Assembly: GCA_030685235.1 (NCBI GenBank)
Contig: MU839214.1
Coordinates: 56,950 to 120,949 of the forward strand
DNA length: 64,000 nucleotides
From: Copromyces sp. CBS 386.78
Lineage: Eukaryota; Ascomycota; Sordariomycetes; Sordariales; Sordariaceae
Direction of reading: 5' to 3'
The position numbers and the translations under genes were made by a program. The notes under the pieces are model-generated. The model was given only the letters and a program-made list of their open reading frames with translations, searched no databases and was not told where the DNA came from. Shown here one piece after another: positions 11,555-23,353 of the stretch (its first letter is position 1; the number at the start of each line of letters is the position of its first letter).

Positions 11555-12872
11555 ATGAAATCCTCTATCGCCTTCTGCTCCGCAGCCCTCTTCCGCCTGG
11601 CACTCGGCCAGAGCACCACAGGCTCGGGCACGACGTTCTGGCAAGCCGCGCAGCCGTCAAGCACCGGAGCTCCGAGCACTTGGACTCCGAGCACGCCGGC
11701 TCCCGCTGGTTAGGCGCTGTGCGGGCAAGGGTTCACTTATTGCGGGTATATCTTGAGGGATCATCAGAGTGAGTTTTCGACCCCAATGTAACTTTCGGGT
11801 TTTATTTACTTTCCTTCGGCCTCTTTGAACTTGCTCTCTAGTTTCTTCCTCCGCTTTCGCTTATTATTTCTTTATTTAATATTCGCTATCTTTTTATCCT
11901 CTTTTTACCCTACTTTTACTTTTTCTTTTCCTTTTTTTTACCTTTTTTTTACCTTTTCTTTACCCTCTTATCATCCTCTTTTCACCCTCTCTTCACCTTC
12001 TCTTCACCCTCTCTTCACCCTCTCTTCACCCTCTCTTCACCCTCTCTTCACCCTCTCTTCACCCTCTCTTCACCCTCTCTTCACCCTCTCTTCACCCTCT
12101 TTTACCCTCTCTTTATTATCTTGGTATTAGCTTAATATTATCTTCTCACCGTCCTTTCACCGTCTTTTAACCTTTCCTTTTCTTTACCTTCTATGTATCC
12201 TAAATTTATACTAAGTCTACTTTAAGTTCATCTCGAATCTACCTTCCACTTACTTCCTTTTACCCTTCCTACTCCAAATCCTGATCCTTACATTTTTTCT
12301 TCTATTTCTCCTTTCCACCCGTTTCCCTTTTCCCTTATTGCAACCACCAACATCCTGTCTACTACCCTCACCTCGCCTCCGAACTAACATTCTCGTGCTC
12401 CTTCTTAGACTTCAAAGAAGAAGACGTAGTCAAAGCCTACTGCGCCGCCTCCAAAGAAAACTGCGCTAACGGCAAAACCAAAACCGATCCCATCCAAGGC
12501 CTCTACGTCTGCCTCCCCGCCAATGCCAACCCCAAAGAAGATGCCTCTTCCGTATCCCAATCCCAATCGCCGAACCCGCACTACGACTCATCCAGCAAAT
12601 CCAAGTCCATTTCCGGTCTCTCCCGCTTCTTCAGCATCTTATCCTCGCGTACGCATATGAATCATGCTGTTCATGAGAACATGAATGCCGAGAAGATGAG
12701 TGGGATGCAAGCGAGACAGGCACCGAGCAACGCGACGAATGGAGGCAATGATGGGGGTGGTTGCAATACGCTGGCTACGGCGGGGAATAGGATTGAGTTG
12801 CTCTGTGCTTGTGGAGGGAATTGTTTGAATCCCGTGTCGGATCATATTGGGAGGTGTGATGCTGCTTGTTAG
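11555..12872 (+). pseudogene. Secreted Cys-rich protein gene interrupted by an in-frame TAG
   Basis: Exon 1 (11555-11768) starts with a signal-like peptide (MKSSIAFCSAALFRLALG) and a Ser/Thr/Pro linker. It then meets TAG at 11711-11713 and continues in the same frame as ALCGQGFTYCGYILRDHQ. A GTGAGT donor at 11769 and a TTCTTAG acceptor ending at 12408, with a CTAAC branch site, join exon 2 (12409-12872) exactly in frame. Exon 2 reads NFKEEDVVKAYC, LYVCLP, a Ser-rich spacer, and IELLCACGGNCLNP..GRCDAAC. The conserved Cys pattern and perfect splice show the whole unit was one gene, about 230 residues long. No Met follows the TAG in exon 1, so translation cannot simply start later. I recognise the layout as a fungal secreted Cys-rich family of unknown function. 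The intron is 640 nt, far longer than others in this window. Confidence 0.65.
11981..12101. repeat. 11-bp minisatellite inside an intron
   Basis: Eleven head-to-tail copies of TTCACCCTCTC, nearly perfect, lie in the pyrimidine-rich 640-nt intron of the secreted Cys-rich gene. A degenerate twelfth unit follows. The frame through the repeat is open and reads as a Leu/Ser/Pro/His periodic peptide, but this is a by-product of a stop-free repeat. Confidence 0.95.
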
Positions 12873-14483
12873 TAAGTGTCGATGTTGGTATTATTTGGGC
12901 CTTCCTCGGAAGCTGGCAGAAGAATGTGATGCATGTGGCAGAGAAAAGGGCAGAGAAAAGTCGGCGGGGCCGGCGGGATCGAGAATGTCTTCCTTCTTTT
13001 GACTTTGCATTATTTCTTATAGTTGTCTCGTCATGAGGCGGCTCTCTATAGATCAGGTAATCAATCGAACAGCCATTTCGTCCTCTGATGACAATAGGTG
13101 ACCATCAACTGCTCGTGGAAAGGAGTAAGGACCACCAACGTCCGGGAAGACGTCCAAAAGACCCGACCATAAGGCCTCATCTACGAACCTCGAAGCTGAC
13201 TAGATGTTCTGGTGACTCCCTCCCTCTCTCCTGCCCAAATGACCACCACGGCATGATGTTTCCCCGAGGCTTTCCTGCGAGTTTCATCGTCAATGACGTG
13301 ATAGTCACACTTTTGCCAATGAAGTGATCGTCATCACGTTCATGACCCAAAGTGTATCTCATCCATCAACACAACGTCAGCAAATCTATATGTAGGTATC
13401 GGAATAACAAGAAGCCATCATCTTGTTTTGTTTGTCAGCTCAGGTTGCCAGGTTGTCAATGAGCACTCGTCGGAGACTCATGCTCCTCTTATGCAGCAAC
13501 TGTTTCCCGCCAGGCATGCATGATGCAAGCCCGCGTTGATGTCTAAGACTGACCTTACAAAGGCGACAAACCCCAAGACGAGCAAACAAGAGTCAAATGT
13601 CAACACCGAGCTTCTCATATCAAGCTTGTTATCTAAGTCAAGTTGGTATATCCACCTGAGAGTCATCAGCCCAGGCATCTCCGAGCCCATGACGTGGACT
13701 GGATGATCAGAATCCATGGTAATCCTCTTCAGTCACAAATTGACGCCATCGGAAGAAACACCAGCAGGAGTCAACGAGCAAGCACAATTCCATGACAACT
13801 AAGTTTGGCAACGGGGGAGACTCTCTTTATCTTCCCTCTCAACCCAAGCAGCAATCGCGATGTCATGATACATAGGTACTTTCAGACTACATATCACACA
13901 ACACAATGACCACACTTCCGTGTTTTCGCAGAGCAAGCGTCGAATCTTGTAGCGGCCCAACCTTCACGCCTTCACATCATCACAGGCTTTGCCGCTCAAG
14001 CAAGCTCCATGTTGTCTTTCATGTTCCATTCCAGCAAGCAAATCACCATGTGACTCTTCATTTAAGGACAACATCCTGATTCACACATCAGCAATCTGAT
14101 GGCAGCCATCATCATACGAGCTATGACTAACTGTCATCTGCCTGGTTTTCTATGACCATTTGTACTTCTGAGTGTTGTCAACGCTCATCTAACTATCAAT
14201 CGCCAAAGCCATTTCAACTGCAGTCTGACGGCAAGCTTTTCCTCAAACACCGAGCCAAAAGAAGCAAATGACTCAAAACTATCATTAGACAAGAAGCATA
14301 TCATTACAAACTTTTCATTCCAGCCAGACTAGTTGTCCACCCTTAGCCATGAACAGCAAGAAAGCAAACTACTCCATGTCATTAATGGTATATCCTGTTT
14401 CTCTGCTTCCCCAAACTCCGACATGCAACGAAACAGTAACATTCACAAGATACTCCAACACGTTCCCTTTACAGGAACACCCT
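12873..14483. other. Intergenic region, no gene supported
   Basis: About 1.6 kb with ordinary composition separates two genes that end towards each other. No ORF above about 80 codons, no RNA gene and no repeat is supported. Confidence 0.5.
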
Positions 14484-17400
14484 TTACATGCTACCAAACT
14501 CCCCCTCATCAATCATCCTCCCCAAAATCAGACTCTGGATGACCAACTCATCACTGAGTGTCCTGATCTTCTTCAACGGCGGCTGCTTCTCCGCCTCGGT
14601 CGGCTCGTAGACGTACCCAACGTTCTGCCTCTTCCTCTTTTTGCTCTTCTTATCCTTCCCGGCACCACTCGCACTGGCACTGCCGGCATCACTGTCCCCT
14701 ATCATAGCAGCAGCAGGACTCGTGAACAGTTCAGCTCCATCCGCCTTCCCATCCACGTACACCCAGTCATACGGCTTCCCCTTGCCGTCTTCGGTCTCCT
14801 TCTCCACCCTCTCCAGCTCTCTCCTTGCCTCCTCCACACTGCCCACCCGCCTTAACTCTGCACCAAGCACTCTGGCCAGGAAAACATAAGCCATTTTCCT
14901 CCCTTCCTCTGCCTTCTCCTTCTCCTTCTGAGTCCTCCTCCCTTTCTTGTCCCCCCCCTTGCTCATGACGAGGAGTATCCGACTCCCGCCCAACCACCTT
15001 CCTCTTCTCGCTACCGTCTCCACAAGCTTGGCAGTGCTAGCGTCATAGGGCTGCAAGTTCCGTGAGAGAATGGCGTCTCCGAGGAAGGCGGACTGTCCTG
15101 CGGCAAGAAGGTAGGGTGACCAGTCGATGATCGAGTTGGAAGACAGGCAGGTGATAACCCAGCGGGATGCGAGGATGGGGAGTCCGAGGGCGAGGGCTTG
15201 CATGTACTTGACTTTACGAGAGTGGCCGTCAGCTATGAGGGCTGTGAAACCGGTGTCCCGGCCGATGTTGTTCAGGAGTAGCTCGGGTGGTTCGTCCGAC
15301 GGTGATGAGGCGTGGCTTTTGTCTTTGTTGGACGTGGAGGCGGCAGGTTGGACGGGGATGGGCTCGAATAACTCGTCGAATCCGTTATCCAGGATGCGGC
15401 CACCTGCTTGCTTGATGCGTTTTTCGATATTGGCCGCTGTTTCCATGCGTGCATTGTGATGTTCCGCGCTCTCGCCTGATCGCTTCGACTGAAACGATAT
15501 CGCAAATGCCATGCCTTCGAAGATCTTTGTCCCGCGCTGAGCGGGAGCAGTCATGGACGATGTCCTGATGGATTTGAGCAGGGAACTTCGAGACATGCGA
15601 ACGCTCTGGTCGAACGTGGGTATCGTGGCTCTAGAGACTGACAGCTCATCGGCAGAACTGGAGGGTCGCCTCTGAGTTCGTGCCGATTGGCGCAGGCTCT
15701 CCGTTGAACTGGTCTTCGGCAGTTTGGGTAACCGTGGAGCAGCGTCACGACGAGATTTGTTCACAGGCGCCGGGGACGAGCTACCAAGATGAGGCGTAGT
15801 AAAACTGGTTGAAGGGTCCCTTGCGGCCATGGCACTGGACGGAATGACGGGGGTGGAGGAGAGATTCGATAGATCCGAAGTTGTCTGAACAACAGGATCG
15901 ACGGCAGACGATGACAGTCTGGCCGTGGTTGTTCTCACCGTGCTCGATGTCGGTATTCTTGCTGCCTGATCTGCCGAGGCCGAGACCCTCTTCTTTCGAC
16001 TTCTTTTTTGGAACAACGGCGGCGACGAAGAGGGAATGCAATTGGAGGGTGCTGGTAAGGCGGGGAGTTGAGAAGACGAAGGAGGTTCCTGCACCGGATC
16101 CCCCTCAAGCGTGTTCTTGGCAGGGCTCTTCTTTGGCACCGCCTCCGTGCCGGATGCATCATCACCCGGTTTCTCGTGAACTGGCGAAAATGGTCTGGTT
16201 GCTGGACGCTGGCTCGGTCGTGGGATCTTGAAGACGACATCTGGCTTTGGTGGTGGATCTTCATCTGGCCCAGACTGCGTAGACTCATCATCGACCGCAT
16301 GCACCGCAGCAGGCTTAACCCCCTGCCCCCGAGGTTCTTCGACCGTATTTGGTATTGTTGGTTCCTCATCCCCGTGCTCCGGCTGTTGCGTCGCCGGTTT
16401 TGTTTTGCCACGCCTGTTCCTGTTAGATGACGGGATCTCAACATCATCTGACTTGGCCACCCGCGGAAACCGTATCTCAGTAAGTTGTTCCAAGGCAGCC
16501 TTTTTCTTCAACTTTGCCTTTGTGCGGCTGACTATGGATGTCTCCGTGTCTTCGTCGTTCGGAGGCACCGGGTGGTCTGATCCCGCTATCGAACTTGACC
16601 ACCGCTCCTGCGATTTGTCCATTGGCTCATAGCTGGCAAAAGGACCTTGTGTAGCCTTCTTATTCTTCTTGGGCAGCTTTGTCTGCGGCGATTCCGGAAT
16701 CACCATGTCATCTTCCAAGTTCCCCGGGCCAGGGCTTGCGAGCCTTCGTTGCGTTGGCTTTGGCGGAGGCGCATTTGGTAAGGCAGCTGGGCTTGATGGT
16801 ACATTCTGCGCCGGGGATGAACGCAGACCCCGGGCTCGCAGTGGCGACGAGACAGCCAAGTTCGGCGATGCTGTGTGGTGCATGAAATCGGAGGGGGAAG
16901 GGCGCGATGAGGTCGGACTAGCGAATGCTTTCGCGGCAGATGAAAATTGCGTCGCTCCGAATAGCTGCGAAGGACCCAACAGCTGCGTTTTGCCTTGGCG
17001 GAACGGATTATTATTATCAGAGACTGGAGTCTCGGGCACCTGGTAGGCAGGCGAGGCCTGTTGTTTCTCCGAGTGCATGGACCGCATGCGCGCAATGCTG
17101 CCAAAGTCAACGCGGCCTGACCCATCTTGCGTCGTGGATGTGGTCTTGTTCGTGGCGGGAGTGTCGAGAAGTCGTGATGCTTGCGGCTCGGGAACGGTTG
17201 TTGCAATGGAAGCTTGTTCCAGAGCAGGGCTGCTTGCACCAAGTTTGGGTGAGCTTCGAAGAGCATCTCTTGTATTTGCTTGTGAAGCTGAAGCAACATA
17301 TTTCTCGTAGCTTCTCCCGCTGTTAGACTGTGTTGTCTCGTTGGAGTGAATGGAAGGCTGCGTTTCGACCTGTTTTCGTTCCTCTGTCTTTTCCGCCTCT

Positions 17401-17997
17401 CCCGCTCGCAGCTGTTCCTCCCTCTCCAGATTATCTTGAGCTTCTCGGCGTGCCTTCTCGTCCGCTTCTTGTTTCTCTTGTTCCTTCTTTTTCTTCCGCC
17501 TTTCCTTTTCCTCCGCCTCCCACTGAGCGGCCACGAAAAAGAGTTGGGACGGCTTGAACCACGACACCTTGGGCTTCTGTGCTTCCTCGCGTTCTCGTTT
17601 GCGCTCCGCAACCTTCTGGGCCTGCCACGTGCGAAAGGCCTCCATATCGATCGGCTTGTTTTCGATCAGGTCGTCGGCGGGTCGAGAGTTTCGGATCTGT
17701 GAATTTGGCTGTGTCAGCGCAGCCTTCGTCATGGCGCCATTGTGTTCTGCGTACCCTGTCCTCCTCCGTTTGTGTCAGGGGAGGAAACAGGTCCTCATCC
17801 CGCTGTTTTCTCGATTTGCTCATGGTCGGATGCTGCGCTGGGGTTGACTTTGAGGACGACGACTGGTTCGAGATTGTTGACGGCAGGCGGATGTTTTTTC
17901 CGGTGCCGTAAGTTTTCATGTAATCATCGAGGACAGCCTGGGTGTCAAGCGAATCGGTCGCGTCGTTGTCGCTGTTGTTCTTGAGCGCGTTGGACAT
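14484..17997 (-). CDS. Rad9/Crb2/53BP1-like DNA-damage checkpoint mediator (BRCT)
   Basis: Two exons on the minus strand, 17997-17755 and 17696-14484, with a 58-nt intron (GTACGC donor, GCTGAC branch, CACAG acceptor), encode 1151 aa. The first 800 residues are mostly disordered, with a charged coiled-coil-like segment (QWEAEEKERRKKKKEQEKQE) and many SQ/TQ sites, including TQLLGPSQLFGATQFSS, as expected for an ATM/ATR-type kinase target. The last 350 residues look like a 53BP1-type BRCT pair. BRCT1 (about 806-950) has FEGMAFAISF, an AGGRILD turn, TALIADGHSRKVKYMQALALGLPILASRWVITC, and the linker YLLAAGQSAFLGD. BRCT2 (about 985-1151) ends DELVIQSLILGRMIDEGE. Such proteins bridge damaged chromatin and Chk2-type kinases. 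I saw no clear Tudor domain. Stop is TAA. Family assignment is from pattern only; another BRCT protein is possible. Confidence 0.72.
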
Positions 17998-18300
17998 GGT
18001 GACGCTTCAGTGGCCAAGCCTCGACGCTACGGATGCATGCGGGCGGGGCACCCTATCATTCGTATCCACTGGAGCGCACTGCCCGTGTTCGGACTGGCGA
18101 AAGTTGCAAGAGCGGTCGGGACTATTTTCGACTCTTGTCGCGCAAACATTTGAACATGGACTTTGCTCAATTGGAATCGTGGCTTGCTGGTTTGGCGACT
18201 CGCCATCAAGGTTGTTTCGGATTAAAGCGAGATGGCATTAAGGGAAGGTTGAGAAGCACGGTGCGCACGCGCGATGAGAACGCGGTGTCACGTGTGTCTT

Positions 18301-18310
18301 GATAAGATAA
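18301..18310 (+). promoter_or_regulatory. Tandem GATA motif upstream of the transporter
   Basis: GATAAGATAA contains two adjacent GATA cores, the binding element of fungal nitrogen regulators of the AreA/Nit2 class, which commonly control amino-acid permeases. It lies about 800 bp upstream of the transporter ATG and about 300 bp upstream of the divergent BRCT gene. Function is inferred from sequence alone. Confidence 0.35.
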
Positions 18311-19030
18311 AGGATGCAGAGCCAGAACTCCAGCCACAGTTCCAGCCACCCAAATCCTCGACCCCACTCGTGGCTGCGCCGCCACGGAAGGTTCGTCCCA
18401 CTTGGCCCTGTCCTTGGCAACCAGGGACCCTTGGTCAATCGGTCTTGCGGAACGAAACTCGATTTCAATGATGAGCACATGTCGCGATACTCGCTCACAC
18501 TTATCACTCAAAACACTCCCACGAACGAGACGAACCGAAATGATATCGGGCTTTACAGCTACCGCGTCCTCAAGCCAACCTGAAGTGTTGTTTGTTCGTT
18601 CTCAAGCGCGGGGCCGTGACATTTCACCTCCAGCATTCTGTGATGTCATGCCGGCCTCGGCAGGATTGCGTCATTCAGCCACAGATTGATGTTTTCGGAC
18701 ATATTAAATAATCCTTTCTCGGATTCTTCATCTTGTTGCTGCAGCCGCGAATGGCGTGCTCGATGCACCATGATTGATCATACAGCCAAGTCCAACTAGG
18801 CAAAAAATGTGGAACCCCCAACACACGGCAAGACGTTCCGAGTGTCGCCCTCTAATCCAGCCCTGCATCCCCGTGCATCGGATCTTCACACAATCCCCCC
18901 CATCGGGTCCTGTCTCCAGCATTGTTTCCGGCCGCAATGTAACCATAACCTAAAAATTCAACCTCATCTGCCCTTTGCTTGATCATATAACGTATCGCAC
19001 GCAGTATTCAATTTTATATCCACGACACAC

Positions 19031-19090
19031 ATGTCAGACTCCCGCTCTCGCTTTGCCATCTCAAACATCGTCTATCATCTTACAGGTTAA
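19031..19090 (+). promoter_or_regulatory. Upstream ORF in the transporter leader
   Basis: An ATG at 19031 opens a 19-codon ORF ending TAA at 19088-19090, 16 nt before the transporter ATG and in another frame. If it is in the mRNA, it could dampen or condition translation of the permease. The sequence CTTACAG just before its end could instead be a leader splice acceptor. Confidence 0.35.
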
Positions 19091-19106
19091 CCAGTCTATC
19101 TAAGCC

Positions 19107-21114
19107 ATGTCGGCCCGCACACCAAGTCCGCCTCCAGACAGCCGAAGGGACAAGTCTCGGATCGACGATGCCAATGCGAGTACAGCCTTTGAGGAGGATG
19201 TTCGCCCCGGTCTCTGGTCATGGACCAAGCTCGACGATACCACCGCCGTCGGTCCTCGCATAGGCCCAGCCCTACACAGCGTCACCGTCGCCAGCGACGA
19301 CAGCGACGACAGTACTGTCACGCCAGAACGCCAGCACGAACTTGAAAAGGGAAATGCCATCCAGTACCGCACATGCAGTTGGCAAAAGGTCTGGAGCATC
19401 CCACTCATTGCAACATTAAGACTTGGAAACTAACCACCAAGCCCCCCAAGACTGCCGCCCTGCTCTTTTCCGAGTACATTTGCTTGGCCATCATGAGCTT
19501 CCCGTGGTCATACAGCGTCTTGGGTCTGGTTCCTGGGTGAGTAACGCTCGTCGAACCACGGACCCCAATGTGAAGAGACGCTCACAACTGAACAGATTAA
19601 TCTTGACAGTAGTTGTTTGTTTGGTCGTGCTCTACACGTAAGCTTCGCCACAGCTTCCTGTCTCATCTGGCTACACTTACTGACCCATCCATAGCTCACT
19701 AGTCTTGTGGGAGTTTTGCCTACGACATCCCGAGGTCCGGGATGTCTGTGATATTGGCCAAATGCTGTTCTGGAACAAGAATTGGGCCTGGTGGGCCACT
19801 GCCATCATGTTTCTGCTCAACAACACGGTAAACCGGCTACGGGTGCAATGCGTGGAATGCGAACTAACAGCAAAAACAGTTCATCCAAGGCCTGCATGTC
19901 GTCGTAGGCGCCGAATATCTCAACACCATGACCGGCACAGACCCCGGTGTCGCTTGTCGGACCGTCAGCTTTGGTATTATTGTGGCGATTGTCTGCTGGC
20001 TCTGCTCACTCCCACGAACTTTCAGCACACTGTCCAAGCTTGGATTGTTTTCTGCCTTCTTTACCTTCATTTCTGTCCTTCTCGCTGCGGCCTTTTCCGG
20101 CGCACAGAAACAACCAGCCGGCTATGATCCCCGTCCATCATTCACATCGGATTCCGGAGTAGCGTCAGTGGGAGGTAGCCCCATCGTGACTGCCTTTCCC
20201 GTCAAATCAGCGTCCTACATCGCTTGTTTCAATGCCTTTCTCAACATATCTTATACTTTCATCGGGCAAATCACACTCCCCAGCTTCATTGCCGAGATGA
20301 GAGAGCCAAAGTGAGTGCCGCCGTCTCCGAGAGCCCCAATACCCGACTAACGAGAACGCAGGGACTTTCCAAAAGCCTTATGGGCTTGTGCCATTGCCGA
20401 GGTCATCCTATTCAGCGTTGTCGGAGCCGTGATTTACGTGTACACCGGAAACCAGTACATGACTGCACCTGCCTTCGGCTCCCTTCAGGAAACTTACAAG
20501 AAGGTTGCATTCTCGTTCATGATACCCACCATCATCTTCTTGGGTGTCCTGTACGCCTCGGTTTCGGCGCGTTTCGTATTCTTCCGCATCTTCAAGAACT
20601 CCAAACACAGGACCGAGCACACGATTACTGGATGGTCAACATGGGCTGCTATCCTTCGTGAGTGACTCCCTTTCTCCTGACCAATCCTACTCTCATGTCA
20701 AGCTGACACCAGTCATAGTGGCAACATGGATTGCCGCTTTCGTTATTGCAGAAGTCATCCCCTTCTTTTCTTCCCGTGAGTCTCCAAAGTCCAACACCTT
20801 GTCCCGAACCAACATACAACGAACTGACACCAACACTAGTCCTTTCCCTCATGTCATCACTATTTGACAGCTTCTTCGGTTTTATCTTCTGGGGCGTTGC
20901 CTATTTCCGGATGCGTAAAGCCGACTCTAGAGCCGGCATTGCAAGGAAGAGAGGCATTGGCACCATCCTGTTGGGGGTAACCAACGTCATTATCATACTC
21001 GTTGGTTTCCTTTTTCTTACATTTGGGAGCTATGCGAGTGTGTTGGGGATTTTGGAAGCGTACGATACAGGATCGGTCAGGAGCGTGTTCTCGTGTGCGA
21101 GTAATGGTCTCTGA
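19107..21114 (+). CDS. AAAP-family amino-acid transporter (Mtr-like)
   Basis: Eight exons: 19107-19388, 19451-19536, 19596-19637, 19695-19827, 19880-20310, 20362-20657, 20719-20775 and 20840-21114. They give 533 aa with all seven junctions in frame. Introns are 51-64 nt. A 90-residue hydrophilic N-terminus precedes YRTCSWQKTAALLFSEYICL, IMSFPWSYSVLGLVPG and about ten further membrane segments, including NNTFIQGLHVVVGAEYLN, SASYIACFNAFLNISYTFIGQ, FIAEMREPKDFPKALW and FFGFIFWGVAYF. These match the fungal neutral/aromatic amino-acid permeases of the AAAP group (Neurospora Mtr type), which act at the plasma membrane by proton symport. Exact substrate cannot be read from sequence. Upstream there are a tandem GATA site and a short uORF. 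Intron 1 has two possible acceptors, 9 nt apart. Confidence 0.92.
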
Positions 21115-21625
21115 TGGGAGTCATGTCTGTTGGGTCTGGCCTCGCAAAACTGCTAGACTTTCCCATATTTCGTTATGATGTATCATAGCAACACAGTCCA
21201 TGGTCTTACGCCTCAACACCAACTTCTCGCATCCAAGCCACCACCATGTCATTCTTCTGCATCGTATAGGCTATTCCATGACAGATCTCAAGCGGCTCGT
21301 TGGATGGCACTACTTACGCAACTACTAACAGGTTCAATTTTCAAAGCGCCCATCGTCAACTGAGAAAGACATCCCGCAAAGGTCGCCACACATTATCGTC
21401 ACCACATCATCTCTTTCTTCAGCGGAGACAACCAACGCTATCGATAGCACGAGGGGTTACCGGCACATCAACTACACATATGCCAAACTCTCGAGGTGAG
21501 ACGGGATCAATATGAAGTTCACATTTAACTCTGCGAAAACGTGGCAGGCATTGCCTTACTTTGTGATACCACTAGCGAACAAACAACATTGCATTACCCA
21601 ACTTCTCCCTCAACGACCATCCGCC
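21115..21625. other. Intergenic region
   Basis: No gene is supported. The frame of the next small gene is open upstream to 21512, but that part looks like leader. Confidence 0.45.
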
Positions 21626-22018
21626 ATGTGCCACAGTTACCCCAACGCACGATACAGCTGCGGCCATGATCATGATCCAAACAACATCATGTGTTCCAAG
21701 GCTGCCAAAAGACGCAAGGGCAAGGGTGCCATGTGCGAAGCTGTCGAATGCCTCGATGGTATCAAGGTACTCAATGTCCGGTGCTGGGTCTGCGTGCAAA
21801 AGCAATATGAAACACTCAATGCACTGTTCCAACGAGAGTGGAAGCAGCAGGTAGATATTTGGTTCAAGGAGGGCAAGGGCAAGGAGTTCTCGGTCGAGAA
21901 AGAGAAGGCATACATAGATGTGTTTAGGGGCTTAGTCGAAGCACGCGTTATTCAGGCCAGCGATAGCCTCGAAATGGACTTTCCTGAAGTCTACACTAAA
22001 TCTATTGAGAAGTGTTGA
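21626..22018 (+). CDS. Small Cys-rich orphan protein
   Basis: Intronless 130-aa ORF. The N-terminal half holds nine Cys in a possible metal-binding layout: MC, YSCGHDHD, MCSKA, MCEAVEC and VRCWVCVQ. The C-terminal half is a charged helical region (QREWKQQVDIWFKEGKGKEF..VEKEKAYIDVFRGL) ending in Cys. There is no signal peptide. It resembles short fungal proteins that begin MC and carry a CGH motif, whose function is unknown. I chose the ATG at 21626 (CCGCCATG) over the in-frame ATG at 21512, because the intervening 38 codons do not look conserved. The next gene (23354) has a similar start and may be a diverged relative. Confidence 0.55.
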   Translation: MCHSYPNARYSCGHDHDPNNIMCSKAAKRRKGKGAMCEAVECLDGIKVLNVRCWVCVQKQYETLNALFQREWKQQVDIWFKEGKGKEFSVEKEKAYIDVFRGLVEARVIQASDSLEMDFPEVYTKSIEKC

Positions 22019-23353
22019 AGCCATTCACATGTCTTGGCATTCTTGGCATTAGTGGATACGATCCACACATGGCTACCCTGTATATAAGTCGGACTTGGTC
22101 CTCCTTCTCTTTCTCTTTTTGCTCTCTCTTCAATCAATCAAGACATTCACCACCACCTCCATCGTCTCACGTGATCACCTCCTTCGTCATGGTTCGACAA
22201 GAAGCAGATTAGCAAAAGCATTAACGGCCTACATAAGATGGGATACACCACAACTACCCCTTCCCAGTTTGTTCCCCAGCTCAAGAAGTCGTCGTCATAG
22301 CAGAGGACGGCAAGTCCAGCGGGAGCTGGCACTGGCAGGACCAAAGGATGCAGGAAGGAAGTTTGGAATAACCAATGGCAGGACCAGATGTTTGACAATT
22401 CAGTTGGAGCGCCGAGAAAGGGGCCAGGTGATTTGAGGTAGATGCTTGTTTATGTTCGAGTCGGGGAAGGAGCAGGAGGGGTGGGGGTGGAGGGTGAAAG
22501 AGACGTCCACGATTTCCTCCGGGGAAAGTTGTGGACGCAGTTAGGAAAGGGACGATGTTGCTGAGTTCGAGGAGGAGAGAAAAGTAGCGATGTGAACGGA
22601 GTGAACGAAGACCAAGAAACATGGAAGTGGCAATGACGGACCTGATCAAGGACATGAATGAAAAGACAAGCAGAGCTCTGGGGGGCCATGAATGTACAAG
22701 AAGTATCTTCATTTGCATTGTCAAAATGGAAGGTCCTTAGCAGTCGGAGTCGGCGAGACGGTAGAGAGGAAGCTCTCATGTCGTTTTCACCGACAGGCAA
22801 TATTTAAACCGCACTCACATCTGCCGTGAACCTGTCGAATTGTCATAAGAATGAACCGAATATGCCATCGTCAATTTCATTACACATCTAAGCGTTTTGA
22901 TCATGAATTTGAATGGAACAAAAAAAAAGAAGAAGAAAAAGTAAAAGAACCAGTTTTGCGATGGCCTTTCCTGACCAAAGTCTGGCGTATTGTACATTTG
23001 ATTCATGTTGTTCGGGAAGGTGCTGCAAAGCAGAGGCTTGCGCGATCTGATAATAGACGCAGCTCTTGCAGATGGCAGTTGCCATCCAGAAACCATCCAC
23101 GGTTGTTACCTGCAAATTGAGCTCTCCGCCTTTGCTTTGGGCCCAATCCACTTCAAGCCCGAACATGAGAGTGTTTTCCTCTTCCCTCGCACAGTTTTCA
23201 CCACATTATCCTCCATACAGATTTACGGATATCGTCTTCTCGTTGCTACATACTTTACCAGCACACACCCATCGGCACAGCCAACCCTCCTCGTCCGACA
23301 GACCCAAAACCAACATTGCCGTTCCCTTACCAGTTTCCTCAACTGTCGGCATC
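22019..23353. other. Intergenic region, no gene supported
   Basis: Overlapping ORFs on both strands (longest at 22,281-22,724 on the minus strand) have biased Ser/Leu/Pro composition and no domain. A TATATAAG box occurs at about 22,080, but no gene follows it within a plausible distance. Confidence 0.45.

Larger units (their letters stand above)
17998..19106. other. Divergent promoter region between the BRCT gene and the transporter
   Basis: This 1.1-kb divergent spacer has no supported gene. It holds a tandem GATA site and an upstream ORF, listed separately. Confidence 0.5.

Noticed and set aside
12872..12877. Further intron at A|GTAAGT overlapping the stop of the secreted Cys-rich gene
   Set aside because: The donor is perfect, but no acceptor with a branch site and a continuing Cys-rich frame was found downstream.
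22281..22724. 147-codon minus-strand ORF
   Set aside because: Biased composition, no domain, overlapped by other open frames.
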